64,000 nt of DNA from Acidimicrobiia bacterium (GTDB lineage Bacteria > Actinomycetota > Acidimicrobiia > UBA2766), in assembly GCA_020850945.1 (NCBI GenBank), contig JADZDR010000061.1, forward strand, positions 62,001 through 126,000. The letters are read 5' to 3'. The position numbers and the translations under genes are program-made. Below, piece after piece: positions 16,354 to 24,735 of this stretch; position 1 is the stretch's first letter; every line of letters starts with the position of its first letter. The notes below the pieces were generated by a model that did no database searches, was not told where the DNA came from, and saw only the letters and a list, made by a program, of their open reading frames with translations.

Positions 16354-17325
16354 TCAGAGCCAGCCGCTGCTCCGGAAACCCCGCCAGATGAAGAAGCAGA
16401 CGGTGGCCATGAGGCCGAGGACGACCACCCACGCCCACGGGTGGTCGAGCCAGAGGATGTGCGAGAAGTTCATCCCGAAGAATCCCGTGACGACAGTTGG
16501 TACGGCTGCGATCGCCACCCAGGCGGAGATCTTGCGCATGTCCTCGTTCTGGCGCACGCTCACACGCGTGAGGTTCGCCTCGAGGATGCTGTTGAGGAGA
16601 TCGCGGGAGGTGTCGACACGCCCCGCGATTCGCAGGAGGTGGTCCTCGACGTCCCTGAAGTACGCGACTGCGGGTCCGGAGACGAAGGGCAGCGGCTGGC
16701 GGGCGAGGCGCTCCAGGGGTTCCGTGAGTGGGGCGACGGCACTGTGGAGCTCGAGCACCTCCCGCTTGAGCCTGTAGATACGCTCCACCGGGTTCCCGTG
16801 TGACTCGGAGAAGACCTCGAACTCCACCTCGCTCACGTCGTTGTCGAGGGCCTCCACGACCGGCATGTAGTCGTCCACCACCCGGTCCGTGATCGCGTGC
16901 ACGACGGCGGCGGGGCCGCGGCGCAGGCGGTCGGGGCGGGACTCGATCTCACGTCGCACGCTGCTCAGGGCCGTCGCCTCACCGTGGCGCACGTGGACGA
17001 CGAAGTGCGCGCCGGCGAAGATCATGATCTCGCCGAGCTCGACGAGCTCCTTCTCCTCGGCGTAGCGGGTCGTCTTGAGGACGAGGAAGAGGGTGTCGCC
17101 GTAGATCTCCAGCTTGGGCCGCTGGTGCGCCTTGACCGCGTCCTCGACGGCGAGCTCGTGCAGGCCGAACTCGTGGCGGACAGAATCGAACTCGTCCTCC
17201 GACGGTTCGTAGAGGCCTATCCACACGAAAGCGTCGGGGATGCGACAGGCATCGGCCACGTCTTCCAGAGCGAGGCGCCCCCCTTGGCGGACTCCGTTCT
17301 CGTAGAGGGCGCAGTCGACGATCAT
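16354..17325 (-). CDS. corA: CorA-family magnesium/cobalt transporter
   Basis: 323 residues from the ATG at 17325, with consensus SD AGGAGG 9 nt before it. An acidic, helical cytoplasmic domain leads to two C-terminal membrane helices. The selectivity motif is FFGMNF (GMN) at the end of the first helix, followed by the periplasmic loop and a basic C-terminus WRGFRSSGWL. CorA forms a pentameric Mg2+ channel in the inner membrane. It lies 35 bp downstream of the APC permease gene on the same strand, so a cation-transport transcript is likely. The larger upstream ORF extension is rejected. Confidence 0.95.
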   Translation of the reverse strand: MIVDCALYENGVRQGGRLALEDVADACRIPDAFVWIGLYEPSEDEFDSVRHEFGLHELAVEDAVKAHQRPKLEIYGDTLFLVLKTTRYAEEKELVELGEIMIFAGAHFVVHVRHGEATALSSVRREIESRPDRLRRGPAAVVHAITDRVVDDYMPVVEALDNDVSEVEFEVFSESHGNPVERIYRLKREVLELHSAVAPLTEPLERLARQPLPFVSGPAVAYFRDVEDHLLRIAGRVDTSRDLLNSILEANLTRVSVRQNEDMRKISAWVAIAAVPTVVTGFFGMNFSHILWLDHPWAWVVVLGLMATVCFFIWRGFRSSGWL

Positions 17326-17360
17326 GTGGGGGATCCTCCTGTTCGCCCGATGCGCGCAGC

Positions 17361-19736
17361 TCAGTGCGCGGCCGGGATCAGTGTGTACCGCGGATTGAGG
17401 ATGGCGAGATGGCCGCGGTGCTCGGCGACGACTCCCTCGACCGTCATGCGGGTCCCGAGCGCGATCCCCGGGATGCGGCGGCGGCCGGAGAACACGACGA
17501 GGAGTCGGCCTGTGTCGTCCTCGATCGTGCACTCGAGGTAGGCGGACTGCTTCCAGGGGCGTACGCGCATGGCGTGGACCTTGCCCGTCACCTTCACGCG
17601 GTCCCGCCACACGACGTCCTTGACGGGCGTGACCCCTGTCCCCTCCGTGGCCGCCGGCGCTGTCTCGCCTTCGAGGGCATCGGACTCACCTCGTAGCTCC
17701 GGTTGGTCGGGTTGGATGGGCACGCGATCCGGTTTGCCGTCGGCGTCGATGTCGGTGAAGTGGAAGGGGACGAACGTCACGTTCGCATGTGGGACACGTG
17801 CGATCGCACGGGCGATGTTGTCCGACGTCCTGTCATGGAGGAGGCGGTGCCAGAACCGCGCGTATTCACGCCGTGGGATCAGGATCGAGACCTCGGTCTC
17901 GCCGTCGGCGACCTCCGAGATGACGAGCTCGAGCACGGTTGCCTCGATCCGGCGGTCGGGGCACTCGACGAGCTCGAGCGGCATGCGGCTCAAGGCGAGG
18001 CGCGACCACTCCTCGGCGAGCTCGTCCGCCTCCTCCGGGTCGACGGCCACGTGCACGGCCCGCAGCTCGTCGGGTGTGAGCGTGCGGGCGTACTGGATCG
18101 CCCGCGCGGATGCCCGCGTGATGTCGTCGACGAGGACGAGGACGGTGTGGCGGGGCAGGATCGGCGCCTCCGCCGCCGCCTTCGCGTCCTCCTCGAGGAC
18201 GTCGATCTCCCCCTCGTACTGCTTGTTGAGCCGGAGCAGGAGGAGGACGAGGATCGGAACGAGCACGAGGATGAGCCATGCGCCGTCGAGGAACTTGGTG
18301 CTCGCCACGATGATGAGGACGACGAAGGACAGGAGGCCCCCGAAGGCATTGATGACGAGACCGCGCCTCCAGCCCTCCTCCTTCTTGCGCACGTGATGGC
18401 GGGCCATGCCCGCCTGACTGAGCGTGAAGCCGGTGAACACGCCGATCGCGTAGAGCGGGATGAGCCGCGACACCACCGCCCCCGTGAGCACGACGAGGAG
18501 CGCGGCGAGGGCGGAGAGCATGAAGATGCCGTTGGAGTAGACGAGTCGGTGGCCGCGCTTGGTGAGCTGGCGCGGCATGAAGTAGTCACCGGCCGCGAAC
18601 GCGGCGAGGCGGGGGAAGTCCGCATAGCTCGTGTTCGCCGCGAGGACGAGGATGAGCATCGTCCCTGCCTGCAGGGAGAAGTAGAGGATGCGGCCGAACC
18701 CCTCGCCGCCTCCGAAGATGACGTATCCGATCTGTGAGATCACGGTCGGGTAGTTGTCCTCGTACGGCGCCACCTGCATGACGTGGGCGAAGTAGGACAG
18801 GGCGAGGAACATGACGCCGAGCAGCGACCCCATGATCACGAGTGTCGTGCGCGCGTTCCTCCACTCGGGTGGCCGGAACGCGGGCACACCGTTCGAGATC
18901 GCCTCGACACCGGACAAGGCCGCCCCCCCGGACGCGAATGCATGCAGGACCAGGAAGACGAAGGCGAACCCGGTGAGCGTTTCCTCGAGTTCCACGGCGT
19001 GGGCACCCGCAGGCGCGGTGAAGACCGTCGAGGCAAGCGGCAGGCCCGCACCGGCGAATTCCCTGAAGAGGCCGATACCGATGAGGAGGGCCATGTTGAG
19101 GATGAAGAAGTAGGTGGGTACGGCGAAGACGGCACCGGACTCCTTCACCCCCCGCAGGTTGCCGAAGGCGATGATCCCGATGAAGACGAGCGCGATCGGC
19201 ACTGTGAACGGCCGCAGGGCCGGTACCGCAGAGACGAGCGCGCCCGTACCGGCTGAGACGGACACGGCGACGGTGAGGATGTAGTCGGTGAGGAGCGCGA
19301 CGCCCGCCACCTGGGCCGGGACCGCCCCGAAGTTGTCCTTGGTGACGATGTACGCGCCACCCGCCGACGGGTACTCCTTGATCGTCTGGCGATAGCTGAG
19401 GATCAGGAAGAAGAGGACGACGAGCATTGCGACCGTGACCGGCACGACATAGCTGAACGCCACGCTCAGAAGTGCACCTGCGACGAGAACGTGCAGGATC
19501 TCCTCCGTCGCATAGGCAGCGGACGAGAGGTTGTCGGACGCGAAGACGGCGAGAGCCGTCGGCTTGCCGAGGCGCTCGTGCTTGAGCTGGTCCGTGTGAA
19601 GCGGTTTGCCGAGCAGCCTGCTCTTCACGCGAAAGGCGAGCGGCTCGGGGATGTCCGGGATGCGGCCGAGCTTGGGGCCGGCCGGGGCGGGGCCTGACGT
19701 GGGCTTCATCCCGGCCTGCGTGTCCGTTTGCGCCAC
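17361..19736 (-). CDS. APC-superfamily (KimA-like) permease fused to a C-terminal OB-fold domain
   Basis: 791 residues. The GTG at 19736 is preceded by SD GAGG. Residues ~40-490 form about 12 membrane helices with the KimA/APC opening ASDNLSSAAYATEEILHVL. Residues ~510-660 are a soluble USP-like alpha/beta domain (LVLVDDITRASARAIQYART). After a linker, residues ~690-791 form an OB-fold-like unit (VKVTGKVHAMRV, LECTIEDDTGRLLVVFSGRR, HLAILNP). KimA proteins import K+, and related actinobacterial permeases (Rv2690c type) lie divergent from the TrkA pair, as here. In mycobacteria the similar OB-fold protein is a separate gene, so this looks like a fusion. A CTCGTG/CACGAG hairpin lies at the ribosome-binding site. 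Confidence 0.88.
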   Translation of the reverse strand: MAQTDTQAGMKPTSGPAPAGPKLGRIPDIPEPLAFRVKSRLLGKPLHTDQLKHERLGKPTALAVFASDNLSSAAYATEEILHVLVAGALLSVAFSYVVPVTVAMLVVLFFLILSYRQTIKEYPSAGGAYIVTKDNFGAVPAQVAGVALLTDYILTVAVSVSAGTGALVSAVPALRPFTVPIALVFIGIIAFGNLRGVKESGAVFAVPTYFFILNMALLIGIGLFREFAGAGLPLASTVFTAPAGAHAVELEETLTGFAFVFLVLHAFASGGAALSGVEAISNGVPAFRPPEWRNARTTLVIMGSLLGVMFLALSYFAHVMQVAPYEDNYPTVISQIGYVIFGGGEGFGRILYFSLQAGTMLILVLAANTSYADFPRLAAFAAGDYFMPRQLTKRGHRLVYSNGIFMLSALAALLVVLTGAVVSRLIPLYAIGVFTGFTLSQAGMARHHVRKKEEGWRRGLVINAFGGLLSFVVLIIVASTKFLDGAWLILVLVPILVLLLLRLNKQYEGEIDVLEEDAKAAAEAPILPRHTVLVLVDDITRASARAIQYARTLTPDELRAVHVAVDPEEADELAEEWSRLALSRMPLELVECPDRRIEATVLELVISEVADGETEVSILIPRREYARFWHRLLHDRTSDNIARAIARVPHANVTFVPFHFTDIDADGKPDRVPIQPDQPELRGESDALEGETAPAATEGTGVTPVKDVVWRDRVKVTGKVHAMRVRPWKQSAYLECTIEDDTGRLLVVFSGRRRIPGIALGTRMTVEGVVAEHRGHLAILNPRYTLIPAAH

Positions 19737-19904
19737 AATTCCTCGTGTCGTCTGGGAGGCACGAGCCTAGAGCGCAGGTGGGGGCGGATGGCACACCGGG
19801 CGCGGGGTGCCGTCCTTTCCCGGGCCCCGGGACCACGGTGATAACCTCGACCGTCATCCACACGACGGCGACCGACAGCGCATGTCGGTCCCACAGGAGA
19901 TGTC

Positions 19905-20576
19905 TTGCACGTCGTCATCGTCGGTTGCGGTCGCGTCGGGATCGAGCTCGCCGGCGCACTCGAGGCAGCCGGACATTCCGTCAGCGTCATCGACAAGAAC
20001 AGGCGCTCGTTCCGGAACCTGCCGTCGAACTTCGCGGGCAGCACGTTCGTGGGCCTCGGCTTCGACCGCGACATCCTCGTCGAGGCCGGAATCGAGAGAG
20101 CAGAGGCCCTGGCCGCGGTGACGAACGGCGACAACTCGAACATCCTCACCGTCCGCATCGCACGTGAGACCTTCGGCATCGAGCATGTCGCGGCCCGGAT
20201 CTACGACCCGCGGCGCGCGGTCCTCTACCAGCGTCTCGGGATCGCGACGGTCGCGACGGTGGCGTGGGCGACGGAGCAGATCCTGCGTCGCCTCCTCCCG
20301 AGCGAGGCACATCCGGAGTGGGTGGATCCGACAGGTCAGATCAAGCTCGTCGAGGTCGCCCTGCCGGATGCCTGGGCGGGCGAACCCCTCGACCGCCTCG
20401 ACGAGCCCGGCCGCTTCTGGCTCGTCGGTCTCACGCGCCTCGGTCAGGCACAGCTCACGACGTACGGTCTCGCCGGCCAGGACGGCGACATCGTGCACAT
20501 CATGGTGGCAGCGGACGCGATGGACGAGCTCGACGCGCGCCTCGAGAAGGTCGGCGAAGGAGACCCGCGGGTATGA
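19905..20576 (+). CDS. trkA: TrkA-type potassium uptake regulatory subunit (CeoB-like)
   Basis: 223 residues. The TTG start at 19905 is favoured by SD AGGAG 5 nt before and by a Rossmann fold beginning at once: MHVVIVGCGRVGIELAGALE. A TrkA-N (RCK) domain is followed by TrkA-C. These subunits bind NAD(H)/nucleotide and gate a K+ transporter at the membrane's inner face. The stop overlaps the second TrkA gene (ATGA), so the two are translated together and probably form a hetero-oligomeric ring. Divergent from the APC permease across a 168-bp gap, matching the order permease-ceoB-ceoC in mycobacteria. Confidence 0.93.
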   Translation: MHVVIVGCGRVGIELAGALEAAGHSVSVIDKNRRSFRNLPSNFAGSTFVGLGFDRDILVEAGIERAEALAAVTNGDNSNILTVRIARETFGIEHVAARIYDPRRAVLYQRLGIATVATVAWATEQILRRLLPSEAHPEWVDPTGQIKLVEVALPDAWAGEPLDRLDEPGRFWLVGLTRLGQAQLTTYGLAGQDGDIVHIMVAADAMDELDARLEKVGEGDPRV

Positions 20577-21241
20577 GGGTTGCGATAGCAGGTGCCGGAA
20601 ACGTGGGGCTCGACATCGCGAACAAGCTCGCCGTCAATGAACACGAAGTCCTCCTCATCGAGCAGGACCCTGACGTCGTCGAGCTGCAGAGCGCACGCAC
20701 GGTGGAGGGTGTGAACTGGTTCTGCGCCGACGCCTGCGAAGTGTCGTCGCTGCACGAGTGCGAGCTCGAGAAGGCCGATGTCCTCGTGGCCGTCACGGGA
20801 GACGACGAGGACAACCTCGTCATCTCCCTCCTTGCCAAGATGGAGTTCGCGATCGGGCGTGTGATCGCCCGCGTGAACCACCCGAAGAACGAGTGGCTCT
20901 TCAACGAGACGTGGGGCGTCGACATCCCGGTTTCGACACCCCAACTCATCACGGCTTTCGTCGAGGAGGCCGTATCGGTCGGCACGCTCGTGCGCCTCCT
21001 CCAGCTCGAGGGTGGACAGGCCCGCCTCGTCGAGATCACCCTCGCCCCCGACAGCCCCGCCATCGGCCAGGCCGTGGCAGACCTCGACACCCCTCGCGAC
21101 TCCACGTTCGTCGCCATCGTGCGTGACGATCACGTCGTCGTGCCCCGTGGAGACACCGTGTTCGCGGTCGGCGACGAGGTCCTCGCCCTGGTCACGCCCG
21201 ACTCCGAGGACGCCATCCGCACGGTCCTCGCCCACGACTGA
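20573..21241 (+). CDS. trkA: TrkA-type potassium uptake regulatory subunit (CeoC-like)
   Basis: 222 residues, starting in the ATGA overlap with the preceding gene. The N-terminus MRVAIAGAGNVGLDIANKLA is an RCK Rossmann motif; DVLVAVTGDDEDNLVISLLA is the typical second half. Residues ~140-222 are a TrkA-C domain (ITLAPDSPAIGQAVADL). It is the partner of the first subunit; paired paralogues in tandem are typical of actinobacteria. No Trk/Ktr pore gene is seen here, so the divergent APC permease is the natural transporter partner. Confidence 0.93.
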   Translation: MRVAIAGAGNVGLDIANKLAVNEHEVLLIEQDPDVVELQSARTVEGVNWFCADACEVSSLHECELEKADVLVAVTGDDEDNLVISLLAKMEFAIGRVIARVNHPKNEWLFNETWGVDIPVSTPQLITAFVEEAVSVGTLVRLLQLEGGQARLVEITLAPDSPAIGQAVADLDTPRDSTFVAIVRDDHVVVPRGDTVFAVGDEVLALVTPDSEDAIRTVLAHD

Positions 21242-21323
21242 CTCTGCCGGGAGGCCATAATTGGAGTGGGAAGCCGGGGGGTAGTCGGAGTTCGAGTCCA
21301 GACGAGGTGGGGCGGAGGTCACG

Positions 21324-23303
21324 GTGGCGGAATCGCAGCCGGGCGGGCCGGATGTGGAGCTGCGGCGGTCACACATGGTCGTCGCCCTCACGATCATCGC
21401 CGCCATCTGCCTCGTCTTCACCGTGATCAACGGCTATCTCGGCCACATCCGCTCCACAGCGCTTCTCGCTGCGTCCTGCATCACTGCCCTCCTCCTGTGC
21501 TTCGCCGCGCGACGGGTGTCCGACGTCCATGTCAGCCGTGTCGGCCACGCCGCGGTGGGAATCCTCGTCTTCGTCGTGACGGTCATCGCTCTCCTGCGCG
21601 GGCAGGCCGAGTCGTATGCATTGCTCGCATACATCATCGTGCCTCTGCTCGCCGCCCATCTCCTCGACGTGCGCGCCGCCGTCGCCTGGACCGTGGTAGC
21701 CGCCATGTGCGTCATTGGCGTCTACGCGAGCGAGGCCTTCGTCGAGCTCAGGCCGGACGGCCCGCCCCCCACGCGCTTCGACAAGCTCTACGTGCTCCTC
21801 ATCGTGCTCGCGACAGCGTGCGCTCTCGCATCCGCCGCCCGCCGGGTCTCCGATCGGCACCAGAATGCGCTACACGAACGAGAGCAGACGATCAGGCGCC
21901 AGACCGACGAGCTCGAGTACCGCGTCTCCCAGCGCACGGCCGAGCTCGCCCGCCTCAACTCCGCCCTCACCCATCAGGCACTCCACGACGAGCTGACAGG
22001 CCTCGCGAACCGGGCCCTCTTCCTCGACCATCTCGCCCACGCGCACGCCCGGCGCGGGCGTTCCGGGAGAAGTGTCTCGGTCCTGTTCATCGACCTCGAC
22101 CGTTTCAAGGTCATCAACGACAGCCTCGGCCACGCCGCCGGGGATTCGGTCCTCCGCGAAGTCGGGACACGGCTGCACAGAGGCCTCCGCCCCACCGATG
22201 TGATCGCCCGCCTCGGCGGCGACGAGTTCGCCGTCCTCGTCGAGGATCTCGAGCAGCCGGGCGAGGCTCTGAACGTCGCGGCTCGGATCCATGCCCTCTT
22301 CCACCAGCCCTTCCAACTCGAGGGCCAGGCGGTCTTCGTGACGGCGAGCGTCGGCATTGCCGTGACGACGGAGAGCGACGACGCCACAGAGGATCTGCTC
22401 CGCCATGCCGATCTCGCCATGTACCGGGCGAAGCGGCACGGCCGAAACCGCTCCGAGATCTACGACGAGCACATGCGAGTTGCCGCTGTGCGCCGTATGC
22501 AGGTCGAGAGCGCACTGCACGGAGCCATCGACCATCGCGAGCTGCGGGTCGTGTACCAGCCGATAGTGGACGTGCGGACAGGGGACTGGGTGAGCTTCGA
22601 GGCACTCCTCCGCTGGCAGCGTCGAGACGGCGAGCTCGTCGGCGCGGGTGACTTCGTCGGCGTTGCCGAGGAGACCGGCCTCATCGTGCCGATGGGTGAC
22701 TGGATCCTGCACGAAGCCTGCCGACAGGTGGTGGCGTGGCGCGAGGCGACGGGTCGCGACCTGGGCATCCACGTGAACCTGTCACCGCGCCAGCTCGACG
22801 AGGAGGATCTGCGGAGTGTGGTGGCCGACGCGATCGGCGGGAGCCTCGATCCGACGCGGCTCTGCCTCGAGCTCACCGAAACGGCACTCACGCAGAGCAC
22901 GGCCGCATCCCGCGCGCAGCTCGACGACATCAAGGCGATGGGTGTCCGTCTCGGGCTCGACGACTTCGGCACGGGCTACTCGTCGTTGAGCCACCTGCGC
23001 AGCTTCCCCATCGACGTCCTGAAGGTGGACAAGATGTTCATAGACGGACTCGGCAGCGATGGCGAGAGCACCACCCTCGTGGCAGCGATCATCGGCCTCG
23101 CCCACTCTCTCGATCTCACCGTCATCGCCGAGGGTGTCGAGCACGCCTCCCAGGCCGAAGCACTGCAAGCCCTCGACTGCGATCTCGCCCAGGGCTTCCA
23201 CTTCGGCAAGCCCGCCTCGCAGTGGGAGTTCCCCGGGGACGAGGCGGGTGCAGGCGGGCCGGCGGCGCCGGAACCGGAAGGTGCTGTCCCCGGTACCTCC
23301 TGA
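21324..23303 (+). CDS. Membrane GGDEF-EAL protein (diguanylate cyclase/phosphodiesterase)
   Basis: 659 residues; GTG start with SD GGAGGT. Six membrane helices (~residues 15-175) form a MASE-like sensor, followed by a short coiled coil. The GGDEF domain is complete: LFIDLDRFKVINDSLGHAAG and the catalytic RLGGDEF, with an inhibitory I-site RPTD five residues before it. The EAL domain also keeps its key residues: SFEALLRW, LELTET, DDFGTGYSS, KVDKMFIDG, AEGVE and QGFHFGKP. So both synthesis and breakdown of c-di-GMP are possible. The stimulus is unknown. It stands as a single gene after the TrkA pair. Confidence 0.95.
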   Translation: MAESQPGGPDVELRRSHMVVALTIIAAICLVFTVINGYLGHIRSTALLAASCITALLLCFAARRVSDVHVSRVGHAAVGILVFVVTVIALLRGQAESYALLAYIIVPLLAAHLLDVRAAVAWTVVAAMCVIGVYASEAFVELRPDGPPPTRFDKLYVLLIVLATACALASAARRVSDRHQNALHEREQTIRRQTDELEYRVSQRTAELARLNSALTHQALHDELTGLANRALFLDHLAHAHARRGRSGRSVSVLFIDLDRFKVINDSLGHAAGDSVLREVGTRLHRGLRPTDVIARLGGDEFAVLVEDLEQPGEALNVAARIHALFHQPFQLEGQAVFVTASVGIAVTTESDDATEDLLRHADLAMYRAKRHGRNRSEIYDEHMRVAAVRRMQVESALHGAIDHRELRVVYQPIVDVRTGDWVSFEALLRWQRRDGELVGAGDFVGVAEETGLIVPMGDWILHEACRQVVAWREATGRDLGIHVNLSPRQLDEEDLRSVVADAIGGSLDPTRLCLELTETALTQSTAASRAQLDDIKAMGVRLGLDDFGTGYSSLSHLRSFPIDVLKVDKMFIDGLGSDGESTTLVAAIIGLAHSLDLTVIAEGVEHASQAEALQALDCDLAQGFHFGKPASQWEFPGDEAGAGGPAAPEPEGAVPGTS

Positions 23304-23326
23304 GACCCCTCGAGGTGGATCCAGCC

Positions 23327-24070
23327 ATGACGCGGGCGAACGTGGCAGGGAAGGGCGGGGTCCGTCGGCCCCGGTACTTCGCAACCGTCCTCCTCGTGTG
23401 CGGCCTGTGCGCTCTCCCGGCATGCGCGAGCGGGAGCGTGGTCGATCGTGCCTCCCCCGCCCCGGCGACGCGCACTCCCCCATCCCCCTCTGCGTCTGAA
23501 CCCCCGTCGGAAACCCCGCAGGAGTCACTGCCACCTCCCGTGACTCCGACGACCGCCCCGCCGCGGGTCGTCGTCCCCTATCGCGTGGAAGTCCGCGTCC
23601 CGGACGTGTCCCCCTCGGACTTCGCGGCGACGGTACGGGCGACGCTCGCGGATCCCCGCGGGTGGACCGGAGCCGGGTTCGACCTCGTCGAGACACCCGA
23701 TGCCCCGCATGTGATCGTCCTCGCCGAAGGAGCCGAGGTCGATGTGCTCTGCCTCCCGTACGAGACGTACGGCGCCTACTCGTGTCAGAACGGTCCCGTT
23801 GTCGCACTCAACGCGGATCGGTGGCGCGTCGCGACCCCGGAGTGGACAGGCGACCTCGGGACTTACAGGCAGATGCTGGTGAATCACGAGGTGGGTCATC
23901 TCCTCGGCCAGCGCCATGTCGAGTGCGCGAAGCCGGGCAGCCTCGCGGCCGTCATGGTCCAGCAGAGCACGGAGCTGAAGGGATGCCTACCCAACGCCTG
24001 GCCTCTTCCCGAAGAGATCGGTGACGCAGCCCGACACGACCAACCGATCGCACCCGGCCCGGGCGAGTGA
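23327..24070 (+). CDS. DUF3152 lipoprotein with metzincin-like motif
   Basis: 247 residues with a lipoprotein signal (hydrophobic run ending LPACAS) and then a Pro/Ser/Thr-rich linker to about residue 85. The C-terminal domain has the DUF3152 pattern: ATLADPRGWTGAGF, LNADRWR, VNHEVGHLLGQRH and LKGCLPNAWP. HEVGHLLGQRH is an HExxHxxGxxH zinc site, so a membrane-anchored extracytoplasmic protease is likely; activity for this family is not established. The ATG at 23327 follows the GGDEF-EAL stop by 23 bp. Confidence 0.88.
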   Translation: MTRANVAGKGGVRRPRYFATVLLVCGLCALPACASGSVVDRASPAPATRTPPSPSASEPPSETPQESLPPPVTPTTAPPRVVVPYRVEVRVPDVSPSDFAATVRATLADPRGWTGAGFDLVETPDAPHVIVLAEGAEVDVLCLPYETYGAYSCQNGPVVALNADRWRVATPEWTGDLGTYRQMLVNHEVGHLLGQRHVECAKPGSLAAVMVQQSTELKGCLPNAWPLPEEIGDAARHDQPIAPGPGE

Positions 24071-24128
24071 GACCGGTGCGTGCCGCTCCGTCCCGTGCGC
24101 ACCCCCCGCCAGGAAGTAGCTTGCCGGC

Positions 24129-24722
24129 ATGGACGAGACAGCCGAGCCGGCGGAGGACAACGAGCAGGAGCTGCTCCGAAGCCGCCTCGGCCTCGGGCCC
24201 GACGAGCCCTGCCCGTCACCCGCCTGCTACGAATACGCCGAGCGCGTGACGCCGCGACGCGGATACATCGAGGTCGAGGAGGGCGTGATCGGCGTCTACG
24301 ACCGCAAGGGCGAGATCGTCACGGCACTCCCGCTGGACTTCGATCCGTACGACCCCGTGCCGTGCGAGAGCTGCTCCGAATCCACGTTACCCATGGATCT
24401 CCGTTGCGAGGCATGCGGCGAGAAGATCGATCCCGCCTGGGTGTGGTCGTTCTGGTACGGCGATTCGCAGGACGAGGAGCACGATGAAGGAGACGAGGCG
24501 GCAGAGTCCGCCAGCGCGGTCCCGGACCGAGTGCGCCTTGCAGCCTTCGGGGACAGATCCGACGCGATAGAGATGGCTCGGACACTCCGGGACGCCGGTG
24601 TCCCGTTCGAACTCGCCGACGAAGAGGACGACGCGGGCGGCGAGGTCACCGCAGTCTGGATCGACAGGATTCACCTCGGTACGGCCCAGAACGCGATCGC
24701 GAGGCCGGGTGTGGAGGGCTGA
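24129..24722 (+). CDS. Zinc-ribbon protein with C-terminal DUF2007-like domain
   Basis: 197 residues, cytoplasmic and acidic. A central CxxC...CxxC pair (CESC and CEAC, about residues 78-97) suggests a zinc ribbon; an earlier CPSPAC precedes it. The C-terminal ~65 residues (FGDRSDAIEMARTLRDAGVP, FELADEE) resemble the DUF2007 putative signal-transducing domain. Function is unknown. Stands alone, converging with the GMC oxidoreductase 13 bp away. Confidence 0.7.
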   Translation: MDETAEPAEDNEQELLRSRLGLGPDEPCPSPACYEYAERVTPRRGYIEVEEGVIGVYDRKGEIVTALPLDFDPYDPVPCESCSESTLPMDLRCEACGEKIDPAWVWSFWYGDSQDEEHDEGDEAAESASAVPDRVRLAAFGDRSDAIEMARTLRDAGVPFELADEEDDAGGEVTAVWIDRIHLGTAQNAIARPGVEG

Positions 24723-24735
24723 ACGCCGCCGATCC

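Noticed and set aside
21266-22651. 461-codon plus-strand frame overlapping the GGDEF-EAL gene
   Set aside because: Arg/Pro-rich shadow frame; the GGDEF-EAL frame carries complete domains.
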